This document shows positions 33,684-44,316 of a DNA stretch of 48,279 nucleotides, piece by piece. Within the stretch, counting starts at the first letter, position 1. Each line of letters starts with the position of its first letter. The notes below the pieces were generated by a model. It saw only the letters and a list, made by a program, of their open reading frames with translations, was not told the origin of the DNA and searched no databases. A program made the translations under genes and the position numbers. The stretch is from Mesorhizobium alhagi CCNWXJ12-2 (GTDB taxonomy: Bacteria > Pseudomonadota > Alphaproteobacteria > Rhizobiales > Rhizobiaceae), in the NCBI RefSeq assembly GCF_000236565.1, contig NZ_AHAM01000254.1, positions 1-48,279 of the forward strand, read 5' to 3'.

Positions 33684-34988
33684 ATGAGCATTGTTGTTTT
33701 CGATCCCGACAGCGTCGACGATGTCGATTTCGCCGACCGCATGCGCCACCCGGCCGCCGCCGATCCGGCGGGCGGCATGTGGCTGTCCGACACCGAGCCG
33801 TCCTTCATCGACGCGGATGCGCTGCGCAAGGGCCGGCTGAAGAAGCTGCGCGACTGGATGCGGGAGGCAGGCTACGGCGGGGTCGTGCTGTTCGATCCTT
33901 ATAACCAGCGCTACGCCACCGGCTCGCGCAACATGTTCGGCTATTTCCTGCGCAATTCGACGCGGTATTTCTTCATCCCGACCGAAGGGCCTATCGTGCT
34001 CTTCGAATATCCGCAGAGCTACCATGTCTCCATGGTGCTCGACACGATCGACGAGGCGCGGCCGTCGAAGCTGGTCTGGTCGTCCGTGTCAGGCCGCGAC
34101 GACGAGACCGCGGGTCCGTTTGCCGACGAGATCACCGATCTCCTGAAAACCCATGGCGGCGGCTCGATGAAGCTCGGCCTAGATCGCTGCAGCCATCTGC
34201 AGGCGCTGGCGCTAGAAAAGCGCGGCTGCGAGGTGAAGGACTGCCAAGGCGAGATCCTGGCGGTGAGGGCGGTGAAGACGCCCGAGGAAATAAAATGCCT
34301 GCAGGTATCCATGGCAGGCGCGGAAGCGGCCGTCGCCGCCGTGCGCGAGGCGATCAAGCCCGGAGTTTCCGAGAATGATCTCTTCGCGATCATGTACCAC
34401 GAGGTGATCCGGCAGGGTGGCGAGTTCATCGAGACGCGCCTGTTGACCTCCGGCCAGCGCACCAATCCCTGGTTCAACGAGGCGAGCGGCCGCAAGCTCA
34501 GGCCCGGCGAACTGGTCGCGCTCGATACCGACACGATCGGCTGCTACGGCTACTATTCGGATTTCTCCCGCACCTTCCGCTGCGGACCGGGAAGGCCGAC
34601 CGACTACCAGAAATCGCTCTACCGCATGGCGCATGAGCAGGTGCAGCACAATATCGGCATCATCAAGCCGGGCATGGCCTTTCGCGAAATCGCGGAAAAG
34701 GCGTGGAAGATCCCGGAACGCTTCGTCGAGCAGCGCTACACGTCGGTGATGCACGGGGTCGGCATGCATGGCGAGACGCCGTTCATCGCGCATGCGATGG
34801 ACTACGACACCTATGGCCGCGACGGGCATCTCGTGCCCGGCATGGTGGTCAGCATCGAAAGCTATATCGGCGAGAAGGGCGGGCGCGAGGGCGTCAAGCT
34901 CGAGGACGAGGTGCTGATCACCGACACCGGCACCGAACTCCTGTCGCGCTTCCCCTATGAAGACGAATTCCTGGACGGGCATGCATGA
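33684..34988 (+). CDS. M24 metallopeptidase-fold enzyme, DddP/creatinase-like
   Basis: A 434-residue enzyme with the pita-bread M24 fold and a creatinase-like N-terminal domain. All metal ligands are present: D281, D283, D293, H357, E392, E407. From memory, DddP (DMSP lyase) uses D295, D297, D307, H371, E406 and E421, a constant offset of 14, and segments such as G-G-E-F-I-E-T-R-L-L-T-S-G-Q-R-T-N-P-W-F are alike. Y352 matches the DddP Tyr366, but the catalytic Asp377 corresponds to G363, so DMSP lyase activity is doubtful. ACGGAGG precedes ATG 33684; it overlaps the next gene by ATGA. A Xaa-Pro dipeptidase- or betaine-type hydrolase is the alternative. Confidence 0.85.
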   Translation: MSIVVFDPDSVDDVDFADRMRHPAAADPAGGMWLSDTEPSFIDADALRKGRLKKLRDWMREAGYGGVVLFDPYNQRYATGSRNMFGYFLRNSTRYFFIPTEGPIVLFEYPQSYHVSMVLDTIDEARPSKLVWSSVSGRDDETAGPFADEITDLLKTHGGGSMKLGLDRCSHLQALALEKRGCEVKDCQGEILAVRAVKTPEEIKCLQVSMAGAEAAVAAVREAIKPGVSENDLFAIMYHEVIRQGGEFIETRLLTSGQRTNPWFNEASGRKLRPGELVALDTDTIGCYGYYSDFSRTFRCGPGRPTDYQKSLYRMAHEQVQHNIGIIKPGMAFREIAEKAWKIPERFVEQRYTSVMHGVGMHGETPFIAHAMDYDTYGRDGHLVPGMVVSIESYIGEKGGREGVKLEDEVLITDTGTELLSRFPYEDEFLDGHA

Positions 34989-35668
34989 TGAAGAGAACGC
35001 TTTCGGTGATGCCGGAGACGGCGGCTTTGCTGTGCGTCGATCTGCAGGAAGAACACCGGCAGGACAGCCGCTATCTGGTCGAAGGCTTCGATCAAGTGCT
35101 CGTCAATATCGGGCGGCTCCAGACGGCGGCTCGGCAGGCGGCAATCCCGATCTACCATTCCGCCTATGTGGTCGACACGGCGCACGCGCAAAGGCCATTT
35201 CACCCGATCATGCCCGACGGCAAGTCCGCGTTCAGCGACGTCAACGACCCGCTGTCGGCGATCTGCCCGGAAGTAGGGCCCGCCGGTGACGAGATCGTTC
35301 TGATCAAGACTGACGCCAGCAGCTTTTCGCAGGGCGAGATCAACCTGCTGCTCAAGGCGCGCGGCATTGAATGGCTGTATATCGCCGGCGTGTGGACTGA
35401 GGCGTGCATCGCGGTGACCGTCAAGGACGCTGTCGATCTCGGCTTCCGTGTCGCGCTGGTCAAGGATGCCTGCGGCAGCGGTTCGGCCGCCATCCATCAG
35501 ACCGCAATCCTCAACCTGGCCAACCGGCTCTACGGCGGCGCGGTGGTGGATACGGACGGCGCCTGCCGGCTGATGGCCGGCGAAACCATCGACGCCTGGC
35601 AGATCCAGGGCTCGGTGCCGCTGCGTTACACCTTCGAGAATGCGGCGGAGCTTTATCGCGGGCTTTAA
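34985..35668 (+). CDS. Isochorismatase-like cysteine hydrolase
   Basis: A 227-residue hydrolase of the isochorismatase/nicotinamidase/N-carbamoylsarcosine amidase superfamily. The triad is visible as D19 (C-V-D-L-Q), K108 (L-I-K-T-D-A-S-S-F) and C141 ([10 protein letters not shown]). The Cys makes it a true amide hydrolase candidate rather than an isochorismatase. It overlaps the M24 gene by four bases, so both probably act on the same compound, one cleaving a C-N bond or dipeptide, the other an amide or carbamoyl group. Confidence 0.9.
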   Translation: MMKRTLSVMPETAALLCVDLQEEHRQDSRYLVEGFDQVLVNIGRLQTAARQAAIPIYHSAYVVDTAHAQRPFHPIMPDGKSAFSDVNDPLSAICPEVGPAGDEIVLIKTDASSFSQGEINLLLKARGIEWLYIAGVWTEACIAVTVKDAVDLGFRVALVKDACGSGSAAIHQTAILNLANRLYGGAVVDTDGACRLMAGETIDAWQIQGSVPLRYTFENAAELYRGL

Positions 35669-35672
35669 GCGA

Positions 35673-35695
35673 GCCGGCTGATCCACCGGCCTGTT
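35673..35695 (+). terminator. Weak intrinsic terminator-like hairpin
   Basis: GCCGG (35673-35677) pairs with CCGGC (35686-35690), followed by CTGTTTT. The short stem with a T-run lies four bases after the isochorismatase-like gene and could reduce transcription into the binding-protein gene. Confidence 0.35.
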
Positions 35696-35817
35696 TTCCA
35701 AAACACCCCTGCGGAATCCCGCACGAGATTTGCGGGAGAAGGAACATATCTCGCTTGAGACCCGACCTATCATTCCGTGGCGGCATTGGGAACTGGAGCC
35801 GCGAGCGGGAGATACCA

Positions 35818-37458
35818 ATGATCAAGCTGATGTTGACGAACAGATCCCTGCATCCGAAGGCAGAGCCGGTTGCCGACGGCTTCAAGAAGGGCCGGATGAA
35901 CCGGCGCGAATATCTCGCGACCATGGCCGCGCTCGGCGTCAGCGCCGCCGGCGCGCTTTCGCTCGGCGGTCTCGCGCCGACCCCGGCCAGCGCGCAGGAG
36001 CCCAAGAAGGGCGGCGTGCTGCGCGTAGCGATGCACGTAAAGAGCTGGCGCGACCCGCGCACCTTCGACGGCGTCGAAATGTCGAACGTCGCCCGCCAGT
36101 GCAACGAGTACCTCGTGCGCTGGAACCGCGATTTCACCTTCGAGCCCTGGCTGCTGGAAAGCTGGGAAACCAGCGACGACGCCAAGGTTCTGACCCTCAA
36201 CGTGCGGCAAGGCATCACCTGGTCGAACGGCGATGCGTTCAATGCCGACGACGTCATCCACAATCTCACGCGCTGGTGCGACGCGTCGGCGGAAGGAAAT
36301 TCTGTCGCCGGGCGAATGGGTTCGCTGGTCGATCCGAATACGAAGAAAGCCGTCGATGGCGCGATCGAGCGCGTCGACGACCACACCGTCCGGCTCACGC
36401 TGCCGCAGGCGGATGTCTCGCTGATTGCCGGCATGGCCGACTATCCGGCCCTGATCATGCACCGCAGCTATGACGGCGGCAGCGATCCGATGCAGGCGCT
36501 GGCCATCACGACGGGCCCGTGCGAACTGGTGCGCTGGGAGACGGAAACGATAGCCGAGGTCCGCCGCAAGGACAAATGGTGGAAGGGCGACTTCGCTCTC
36601 GATGGCATCCAGTGGATCGACTACGGTTCCGACCCCAACCCGATGTTCTCCGCCTTCGAATCGGCCGAGATCGACACCAACCACGAAACCTCCGCCGACA
36701 CGCTGTCACAGGCCGAAGCGCTGGGCCTTGCGAGTTCGGAGATCGCCACAGGCTCCACCATCGTTGCGCGCTTCAACGTGACCAATGCGCCCTATGACGA
36801 CGTCAAGGTGAGGCGGGCAGCGCAACTGGCCGTCGACAACGGCGCAGTGCTGGCGATCGCCCTCGACGGACGCGGCACGGTGGCCGAAAACCATCATGTC
36901 GGGCCGATGCACGCCGAATACGCCGATATCGGGCCGCATGTGCGCAATGTCGACGAGGCCAAGAAGCTGATCGGCGAGGCGGGCAAGGCCGAGCATGAGT
37001 ACGATCTTATCTCGGTCGACGTCGAATGGCAGAAATCGGCCGCGGACGTGATCGCGGCGCAGATGCGCGAAGCCGGCCTGAAGGTGAAGCGCACGGTGCT
37101 GCCGGCATCGACCTTCTGGAACGACTGGAACAAATATCCATTTTCCTGCACCGAATGGCTCGGCCGCCCGCTTGGCGTCCAGGTGCTGTCGCTGGCCTAC
37201 AAATCCGGCGGAGCGTGGAACGAAAGCGGCTTTTCCGACAAGGAATTCGACACGCTGCTCGACAAGGCGCTGGCCACGCCGGACGCCGAGGCCCGCCGCG
37301 AAATCATGGCCAGGATCGAGACGATCCTGCGGGATTCGGGCGTGATCATCCAGCCTTACTGGCGCTCGGTCTATCGCACCTACCGGGAAGGCGTGCACGG
37401 GGTGGAGCAGCATCAGGCGCTTGAGCAGCATTTTGAAAAGGTCTGGCTGGAGACGTAG
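35818..37458 (+). CDS. ABC transporter substrate-binding protein, family 5 (DppA/OppA-like)
   Basis: A 546-residue periplasmic binding protein. Residues 27-60 carry a Tat-like signal ([10 protein letters not shown], hydrophobic run, A-S-A-Q-E); the start at 35818 (GGGAG upstream) leaves a rather long 26-residue leader before the arginines, so a start at 35896 (MNRREY) is an alternative. The mature chain shows the SBP_bac_5 pattern: [23 protein letters not shown]. Typical ligands are di- or oligopeptides, and also glycine-betaine-like or opine compounds. No permease or ATPase gene accompanies it in this window. Confidence 0.9.
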   Translation: MIKLMLTNRSLHPKAEPVADGFKKGRMNRREYLATMAALGVSAAGALSLGGLAPTPASAQEPKKGGVLRVAMHVKSWRDPRTFDGVEMSNVARQCNEYLVRWNRDFTFEPWLLESWETSDDAKVLTLNVRQGITWSNGDAFNADDVIHNLTRWCDASAEGNSVAGRMGSLVDPNTKKAVDGAIERVDDHTVRLTLPQADVSLIAGMADYPALIMHRSYDGGSDPMQALAITTGPCELVRWETETIAEVRRKDKWWKGDFALDGIQWIDYGSDPNPMFSAFESAEIDTNHETSADTLSQAEALGLASSEIATGSTIVARFNVTNAPYDDVKVRRAAQLAVDNGAVLAIALDGRGTVAENHHVGPMHAEYADIGPHVRNVDEAKKLIGEAGKAEHEYDLISVDVEWQKSAADVIAAQMREAGLKVKRTVLPASTFWNDWNKYPFSCTEWLGRPLGVQVLSLAYKSGGAWNESGFSDKEFDTLLDKALATPDAEARREIMARIETILRDSGVIIQPYWRSVYRTYREGVHGVEQHQALEQHFEKVWLET

Positions 37459-37480
37459 TCCAATCGCGCGCGAAAACCCG

Positions 37481-38425
37481 ATGGCGCCCGATTACCGGAA
37501 GCTACTCGACGCAGAGATCTGGGCGTTCATCGACCGCATCAACGGGTTCTATCCGCCCGAAGCCATCGACTGGCCGATCGGCAAGAACCGCGAGGTCTAC
37601 GACCGGATGAGCCGCGCCTTTCACGCCGGCCGTCCGGAGAGCGTGGGCACGGAAACGACAGCGATCATCACGCCGACGCACTGCATTCCGATCCGTATCT
37701 ACCGAAGCGCAGCGCCCGACGCTGCCGCCATGGTCCTCTACTTCCATGGCGGCGGCTTTATCCTCGGCGGGCTGGAGAGCCACGACGACATCTGCGCCGA
37801 GCTTTGCGCGGGGACCGGATATACGGTGGTTTCGGTCGATTACCGGCTCGCGCCCGAGCACACCGGCACGGCGGCTTTCGACGATGCGGTGGCCGCCTTC
37901 GAGTGGGCGGCCGCCACCTATCGCCAGCCGATCGTGCTTGCGGGCGAGTCGGCCGGCGGCAATCTCGCCGCCTGTCTCGCGCATCATGTGCGCGGCCATG
38001 TCCGCGCGCCGGCGGGTCAGGTGCTGATCTATCCCGGCCTCGGCGGCGACATGGCCAAGGGCTCCTACGTGACCCACGCCGAAGCGCCGCTGCTGACCAC
38101 GAGCGACGTCGAGTTCTATCACGATGTCCGCACCGGCGGCGCGGATGTTTCCACGGACCCGCGCTATAGGCCGCTTGCCGCTTCCGACTTTTCCGATCTG
38201 CCGCCGACGGTCATTTTCGCCGCCGAATGCGACCCGTTGTCATCCGACGGCGAGAGCTATCGCGATCGGGTACTGGCGGCCGGGGGCAGGGCGCATTGGC
38301 TGGAAGAGCAGGGCCTCATCCACGGCTACCTCCGCGCCAGACATATGGCGAGCCGGGCGGGTGCGAGCTTTGCGCGCATCGTCGAGGCGGTCGCGGCGCT
38401 CGGCAGGGGCGAGTGGCGGTACTGA
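37481..38425 (+). CDS. Alpha/beta hydrolase, HSL-type esterase/lipase family
   Basis: A 314-residue hydrolase of the hormone-sensitive-lipase group. The oxyanion-hole motif is Y-F-H-G-G-G-F, the nucleophile elbow G-E-S-A-G-G-N, the acid residue lies in A-A-E-C-D-P-L-S, and the His in L-I-H-G-Y-L-R. ATG 37481 is 22 bases after the binding-protein stop; an upstream in-frame start at 37421 would overlap that gene. It is the last gene of the unit, probably an ester or lactone hydrolase for the imported compound. Confidence 0.9.
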   Translation: MAPDYRKLLDAEIWAFIDRINGFYPPEAIDWPIGKNREVYDRMSRAFHAGRPESVGTETTAIITPTHCIPIRIYRSAAPDAAAMVLYFHGGGFILGGLESHDDICAELCAGTGYTVVSVDYRLAPEHTGTAAFDDAVAAFEWAAATYRQPIVLAGESAGGNLAACLAHHVRGHVRAPAGQVLIYPGLGGDMAKGSYVTHAEAPLLTTSDVEFYHDVRTGGADVSTDPRYRPLAASDFSDLPPTVIFAAECDPLSSDGESYRDRVLAAGGRAHWLEEQGLIHGYLRARHMASRAGASFARIVEAVAALGRGEWRY

Positions 38426-38455
38426 GCGGGATGTTTGTCCGTCCTAATAAATGAA

Positions 38456-38480
38456 CCGGGCGGCGAACTTCGCCGCCCGG
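38456..38480. terminator. Bidirectional terminator between convergent units
   Basis: CCGGGCGGCGAA (38456-38467) and TTCGCCGCCCGG (38469-38480) are perfect 12-base arms around one base. It lies between the esterase gene and the convergent sugar-binding-protein gene and can serve both. Confidence 0.75.
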
Positions 38481-38490
38481 CAGTCATCTA

Positions 38491-39459
38491 TTACATGCCT
38501 TTTTCCTTGAGGACCGCCTCGGCGTTTTCCGCGGTCACCTTCTCGGTAGGCAGCGTGATAGTCTTTTCGACCTTCTCGCCGTTCAGGTGCTTGATGGCCT
38601 GGCGCAGGCCTTCCGCGCCTGGAGTCGCGTAGAGGAAGGTGGCGGTCAGTTCGCCGTTCTTCACCCAGGTCACGCCTTCGCCCGGCAGCGCGTCGATGCC
38701 GATGAATTTTATATCCTTTTCGCGCCCGACATCCTTGGCCGCGAGATAGGCGCCGTAGGCCATCGGATCGTTGTGGCCGTAGACGATGTCGATCTCCTCA
38801 TGATTGCGCAGCGCGGTCGCCATGATGTTGTAGGCCTCGTCCTGCTTCCAGTCGCCGGACTGCTGGTCGAGCAGGTGCTTGATGCCGGGCTCCTTGTCGG
38901 TGAATTCATGGAAGCCGTCATGGCGGTCATGCGCCGGCTGGGTGCCCATGCCGCCCCAGATCTCGACGATGGTGCCTTCCGCCTTGCCGGGGCCGCCGAG
39001 GAGTTCGACGGCGTATTCGCCGGCCGCACGGCCGATCAGCTTGTTGTCGCCCCCGACGAACTGCGTGTACTGGTCGGTCTCGACGTTGCGGTCGAGCACG
39101 AAGACCGGGATTTTCGCGTCGATCGCCTGCTGCACGACGCCGGTGAGACCGGCCGATTCCTTCGGCGATACGAGCAGCGCGTCGACTTCTTGCCGGATGA
39201 GGTTCTCGACGTCGGCGACCTGCTTCTCGGTCTTGTCCTCGCCGTCGGTGACGATCAACTCGACTTCCGGGTGCTTGGCCGCTTCGGCGATGATGTCCTT
39301 GTTGAACTGGGCGCGCCAGGGTTCGATCGTCGTCGCCTGGCTGAAGCCGATCGTCCACTTCTTGTCTTGGGCGATGGCGTCCCCGCCAGGCAGGAATGCG
39401 GTGGTTGCGGCGAGTGCTGCCGCGAAAGCGGCGAGCCTTATGAATTCACGGCGTTTCAT
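38491..39459 (-). CDS. Sugar ABC transporter substrate-binding protein (YtfQ/RbsB-like)
   Basis: A 322-residue periplasmic binding protein of the Peripla_BP_4 type. Residues 1-30 are a signal peptide (M-K-R-R-E-F-I-R, hydrophobic run, A-I-A-Q-D). The mature start W-T-I-G-F-S-Q-A-T-T-I-E-P-W-R-A and V-D-A-L-L-V-S-P-K-E, V-F-V-L-D-R-N, and G-H-N-D-P-M-A-Y-G-A resemble YtfQ, the galactofuranose-binding protein, more than RbsB. It is last in the ATPase-permease-binding protein operon, unlike the usual leading position, and overlaps the permease gene by 14 bases. A furanose-like or branched sugar is a reasonable guess. Confidence 0.92.
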   Translation of the reverse strand: MKRREFIRLAAFAAALAATTAFLPGGDAIAQDKKWTIGFSQATTIEPWRAQFNKDIIAEAAKHPEVELIVTDGEDKTEKQVADVENLIRQEVDALLVSPKESAGLTGVVQQAIDAKIPVFVLDRNVETDQYTQFVGGDNKLIGRAAGEYAVELLGGPGKAEGTIVEIWGGMGTQPAHDRHDGFHEFTDKEPGIKHLLDQQSGDWKQDEAYNIMATALRNHEEIDIVYGHNDPMAYGAYLAAKDVGREKDIKFIGIDALPGEGVTWVKNGELTATFLYATPGAEGLRQAIKHLNGEKVEKTITLPTEKVTAENAEAVLKEKGM

Positions 39460-40770
39460 TAGCGTTTCCTCCGATGTTTCGAGACATTGTCTCTTCCGAC
39501 GGCCGCTCGTTGGCGGACGTTTGCTTGTGCGCCGATCGGCGGACCGGCAGGCGCAGATAGGCGAAAAGGTCAGCGGCGTTGCGCTCCTGTATGAGCACCG
39601 CCCCGACGATGATCAGCCCCTTCAGCACAAGCTGAAGGTTCGAATTGATGTTGTGGAGTTGCAAGAGATTCGACAGCAGGCCGAAGATCAGCACGCCGAC
39701 CAGCGTGCCTGCCAATCGTCCCCGCCCGCCCATGAGGCTGGTGCCGCCGATAACGACGGCTGCGATGGCGTCGAGTTCCAGCCCGGCGCCGGCGTCCGGC
39801 TTGCCCTGGCGGTACTGCGCCACATAGAGCACGGCGGCGATGCCGGCGAGCAGGCCGGATATGGCGTAGGTGACGATCTTGACGCGGCCGGCATCGATGC
39901 CGGAAAGCCGCGCTGCCTCTTCATTTCCGCCGATGGCATAGACATAGCGGCCGAACGGCGTGAAGCGCAGCACCGCGCCGTAGATGACGATCGCCGCGAT
40001 GAAGAACAGGCCGGGCATCGGGATGATGCCGAACACCAGCGAGCGCAGGATGTCGAACTCGGCGACGGCATTGGAACCGGTATAGACGGGCAGCACCGCA
40101 TTGTTCTGGCCGGCGGTGAGGCGGGCGACGCCCAGCGCCGTCACCATCATGGCCAGCGTCACGATGAAGGGCTGCAGCCGCCCGGCGACGATGACGAAGC
40201 CGTTGATGGCGCCGAACAGCATGCCGACGCATGGCGCGACAAGCAGCACGCCGAGCACCCCGAACTTGGTCTGCACCTGCGGCAGCAGGAACCACAGCGC
40301 CAGGCTGCAGAGAACCAGGCCAACCACGCCGGGCATGATGGCGCCGCGCATGGCGTCGAGCTTTACATCGCGAGTCGGATCGCTGCCCGCGCGCTGCTTT
40401 TCGAGGTTCAGGAAGACGAAACGAGTGACTGCGACGCCGATGATGAGCGCGACCAATGCCACTGTCGGCACGCCCATGAGGGCGGCCGGCGTATAGCCGG
40501 GCATGGTCAGGAGCATGGCGCAGACCACGCTGGCGATCGCCATTAGCGAGCCGACCGAGAGGTCGATGCCGCCGGTGATGATGACCGCTGTCATGCCGGT
40601 GGCGATCAGGCCGGTAGTCGACACCTGGCGCAGCACGTCGAGCAGATTGCCGTAGGACAGGAAGATATTGTTGCCCTTGGACGTGATCGGCGAGGACAAG
40701 ACACCGATCAGGAAGATCGCGATCAGCCCCCAATAGAGCTTTGTGCGGGAGAGAAGTTTCAGTGCTGCGC

Positions 40771-40774
<4 letters not shown>
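39446..40774 (-). CDS. Sugar ABC transporter permease (RbsC/XylH family)
   Basis: A 442-residue membrane protein of the branched-chain/ribose permease type. The family motif G-G-I-D-L-S-V-G-S-L-M-A is near residue 70 and G-G-T-S-L-M-G-G-R-G-R-L-A-G-T near 345, with the coupling segment I-G-G-N-E-E-A-A-R-L-S-G-I. It is longer than RbsC (about 320) because of an extra hydrophilic and membrane segment at residues 115-170, as in XylH/GguB-type proteins, and a 40-residue polar tail. ATGA overlap with the ATPase gene. Confidence 0.93.
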
Positions 40775-42357
<1,583 letters not shown>

Positions 42358-42404
42358 TGGCGGCCTCCCTTTCCGACGTCGTCAAGTTTTCCGAAAGCTA
42401 ATCT

Positions 42405-42414
42405 AAACGTTTCG
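42405..42414. promoter_or_regulatory. LacI-family operator at the sugar ABC operon
   Basis: AAACGTTTCG, an eight-base perfect palindrome AAACGTTT plus CG, lies 48 bases upstream of the ATPase gene. The same ten bases occur at 42513-42522 next to the regulator gene. AAACGTTT-centred sites are typical of LacI-family repressors. Confidence 0.7.
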
Positions 42415-42512
42415 GATGAGTCAAGCTGTCGAGGGCGCGGCCTGCGGATGAGTTGGGTAATTATGTTGCGGATTGCCCAAAATTCTCGTAATCGGTGATC
42501 CAGGGTTCATCA

Positions 42513-42522
42513 AAACGTTTCG
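42513..42522. promoter_or_regulatory. LacI-family operator at the regulator gene
   Basis: AAACGTTTCG again, ending two bases before the likely lacI start codon and 108 bases from the first copy. The placement predicts autoregulation and possibly looping between the two sites. Confidence 0.65.
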
Positions 42523-42524
42523 AA

Positions 42525-43592
42525 ATGACGGACAGCAACCGAACCAGGCCCCGCCGATCGACCGCGCCGACGATGCTTCACGTGGCCGAGGCGGCGCGGG
42601 TGTCGGTGGCGACGGTCTCGGCCGTCATCAACGGGACGGCGATCGTCAGTCCCGAGCTTACCGCCAGGATCGAAGCCGCGATCCGCGACATCGGCTACAA
42701 GCGCAACGCGATCGCCCGCAGCCTCAAGATGGGCAAGACCCGCACCATCGGCCTGACAGTCGCCGACATCACCAACCCCTTCTTCACCGATGTCGTCGCG
42801 GTCCTTCAGGAGGTGCTGCACCGCGCCGGCTACGCCGTCATGCTGTGCAGCAACGACGAGGACATGGAAATGCAGGACGAGCAGATCCAGCTTCTGCTCG
42901 ACCGCATGGTGGACGGGCTGATCATTGCGCCGGCCGGAGACGACGCCAATCTGAAGCGGATACTGGGCGGTACGAAAGTGCCTATCGTGCTGATCGACCG
43001 CATCTGCGACGGGGTCGAAGCCGATGCCGTGATTCTGGACAACCAGCGCGCCGTGTTCGACGCCACCACCTACATGCTGCAGCTCGGGCATCGACGCATC
43101 GGCTATGTTTCCGGATCGCTCGATACCTCCACCGGCCGTGACCGGCTGGAGGGCTATCACCGCGCGCTGGAAGCGAGCGGCGTGCCGTTCGACGAAACAC
43201 TGGTTCGGTTCGGCAATTTCCGCGAAGCCGACGCGTACAACGCTTCAATGCAACTGTTGACCCAGCCCGATCGTCCCTCGGCGATATTTTCGGCCAACAA
43301 TCTGATGGTCATTGGCGTCATGAAGGCGATCCGTGACATCGGGCTCTCCTGCCCGGAGGATGTCTCGGTCGTCTGCTTCGACGACTTTCCCTGGGCAGAT
43401 GTGTTCCGGCCGCAATTGACCGCGGTCGCCCAGCCGGTGCGGGCGATCGGCGAACAGACCGCCCAACTCATCCTCGACCGTCTCGCCGGCAGGATCGAGG
43501 ACGAGCCGCGCCGTCTGGTGCTGCAGGGACGGCTGATGATCCGCAACTCATGCCGTCCGCATGCGTCGCTGCTTCAGGGAGCGACTGCTTAG
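42525..43592 (+). CDS. LacI family transcriptional regulator
   Basis: A 355-residue regulator. Residues 17-70 are the LacI helix-turn-helix with hinge helix (M-L-H-V-A-E-A-A-R-V-S-V-A-T-V-S-A-V-I-N-G); the rest is the periplasmic-binding-like effector domain (T-I-G-L-T-V-A-D-I-T-N-P-F-F, V-L-I-D-R, and V-V-C-F-D-D-F-P-W). No clear ribosome site precedes ATG 42525, and an in-frame GTG at 42495 would put the operator inside the coding sequence; the start may be leaderless. It probably represses the divergent ABC operon until a sugar binds. Confidence 0.9.
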   Translation: MTDSNRTRPRRSTAPTMLHVAEAARVSVATVSAVINGTAIVSPELTARIEAAIRDIGYKRNAIARSLKMGKTRTIGLTVADITNPFFTDVVAVLQEVLHRAGYAVMLCSNDEDMEMQDEQIQLLLDRMVDGLIIAPAGDDANLKRILGGTKVPIVLIDRICDGVEADAVILDNQRAVFDATTYMLQLGHRRIGYVSGSLDTSTGRDRLEGYHRALEASGVPFDETLVRFGNFREADAYNASMQLLTQPDRPSAIFSANNLMVIGVMKAIRDIGLSCPEDVSVVCFDDFPWADVFRPQLTAVAQPVRAIGEQTAQLILDRLAGRIEDEPRRLVLQGRLMIRNSCRPHASLLQGATA

Positions 43593-43593
43593 C

Positions 43594-44169
43594 TCAATCC
43601 GCATGCAGTTCGCGGGCGATCGGCGGCCCGATCGTCAGATCGCGAAAGGTCGCGCGAAAACCTTCCCGCTGCGGCGAGCAGGCCATTACGCCGATCTCGG
43701 CCTCGCCTGCCCGGAACGGGCAAAGCCGCGCCATCTGCCATGCGGCTCCGTTGACCGAGAACTGCACCCGGACCGCATCGCCATGGCGGGTCAGCCGCAT
43801 CGCGATCTCGTCGCTCGGTTTGGCGTCGGGCAGGGGAAGCACTGACCAGTCCGACACGCCGTTCGTCACGACCACGCTGAAATGCATCATGCCGTCGGTG
43901 TATTCGATGCCGGCCTTGATCCAGTGCTTTTCGTCGGCGCGGAGGTAAAGCCCGGCCTGGTCGTAGAGCACCTGATAGTCGCCGGTCACGACAGCGGCGG
44001 CGGTGAAATCGCCGGACACCTGGCGGATGAAGGCGTGTCCATTGTCGCGGATGAAGCCGTAGAACGTTTCGCGCCAGAAATCCGTTTCGGCGTCGGTGCG
44101 CAGCTCAAGCGCCTTCGCATCGCCGCTCCAGACGGACGGCTCGTTGAGCCAGTGAAACGCTTCGTGCAT
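43594..44169 (-). CDS. DUF1349 domain protein
   Basis: A 191-residue protein of the DUF1349 family, which has a concanavalin-like beta-sandwich fold (YesU in Bacillus). Recognisable parts are W-S-G-D-A-K-A-L-E-L-R-T-D-A-E-T-D-F-W-R near the start, then A-G-L-Y-L-R-A-D-E-K-H-W-I-K-A-G-I-E and the end G-V-M-A-C-S-P-Q-R-E-G-F. AGGAACT precedes the start at 44169; a longer frame upstream is antisense shadow. It converges on lacI and is divergent from the DRL-like gene. The fold suggests carbohydrate binding or isomerisation, not proven. Confidence 0.85.
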   Translation of the reverse strand: MHEAFHWLNEPSVWSGDAKALELRTDAETDFWRETFYGFIRDNGHAFIRQVSGDFTAAAVVTGDYQVLYDQAGLYLRADEKHWIKAGIEYTDGMMHFSVVVTNGVSDWSVLPLPDAKPSDEIAMRLTRHGDAVRVQFSVNGAAWQMARLCPFRAGEAEIGVMACSPQREGFRATFRDLTIGPPIARELHAD

Positions 44170-44247
44170 GGCGGAGTTCCTGTCGCTAATGTCGACTCCA
44201 TAGCGGCGCGTTTGCGCGCCGTCCACATCCGGGAGTTCTGGACATTG

Positions 44248-44270
44248 GTATTGACAGGAATACATATGTT
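44248..44270. promoter_or_regulatory. Dyad and -35-like element upstream of the DRL-E1-E2 operon
   Basis: GTATT-N6-AATAC (44248-44263) encloses a TTGACA (44251-44256), and the perfect palindrome ACATATGT (44262-44269) follows. No AAACGTTT site is present here, so this operon may not be under the neighbouring LacI protein but under another regulator. Confidence 0.4.
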
Positions 44271-44316
44271 CATTAACCCTCGCATCACCTAGCCGAGTAT
44301 CAGGAGGAGTATCGGG

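Noticed and set aside
33684-34988. Direct naming as the DMSP lyase dddP
   Set aside because: The position of the proposed catalytic Asp is a Gly, and the gene context points to amide or peptide-like substrates.
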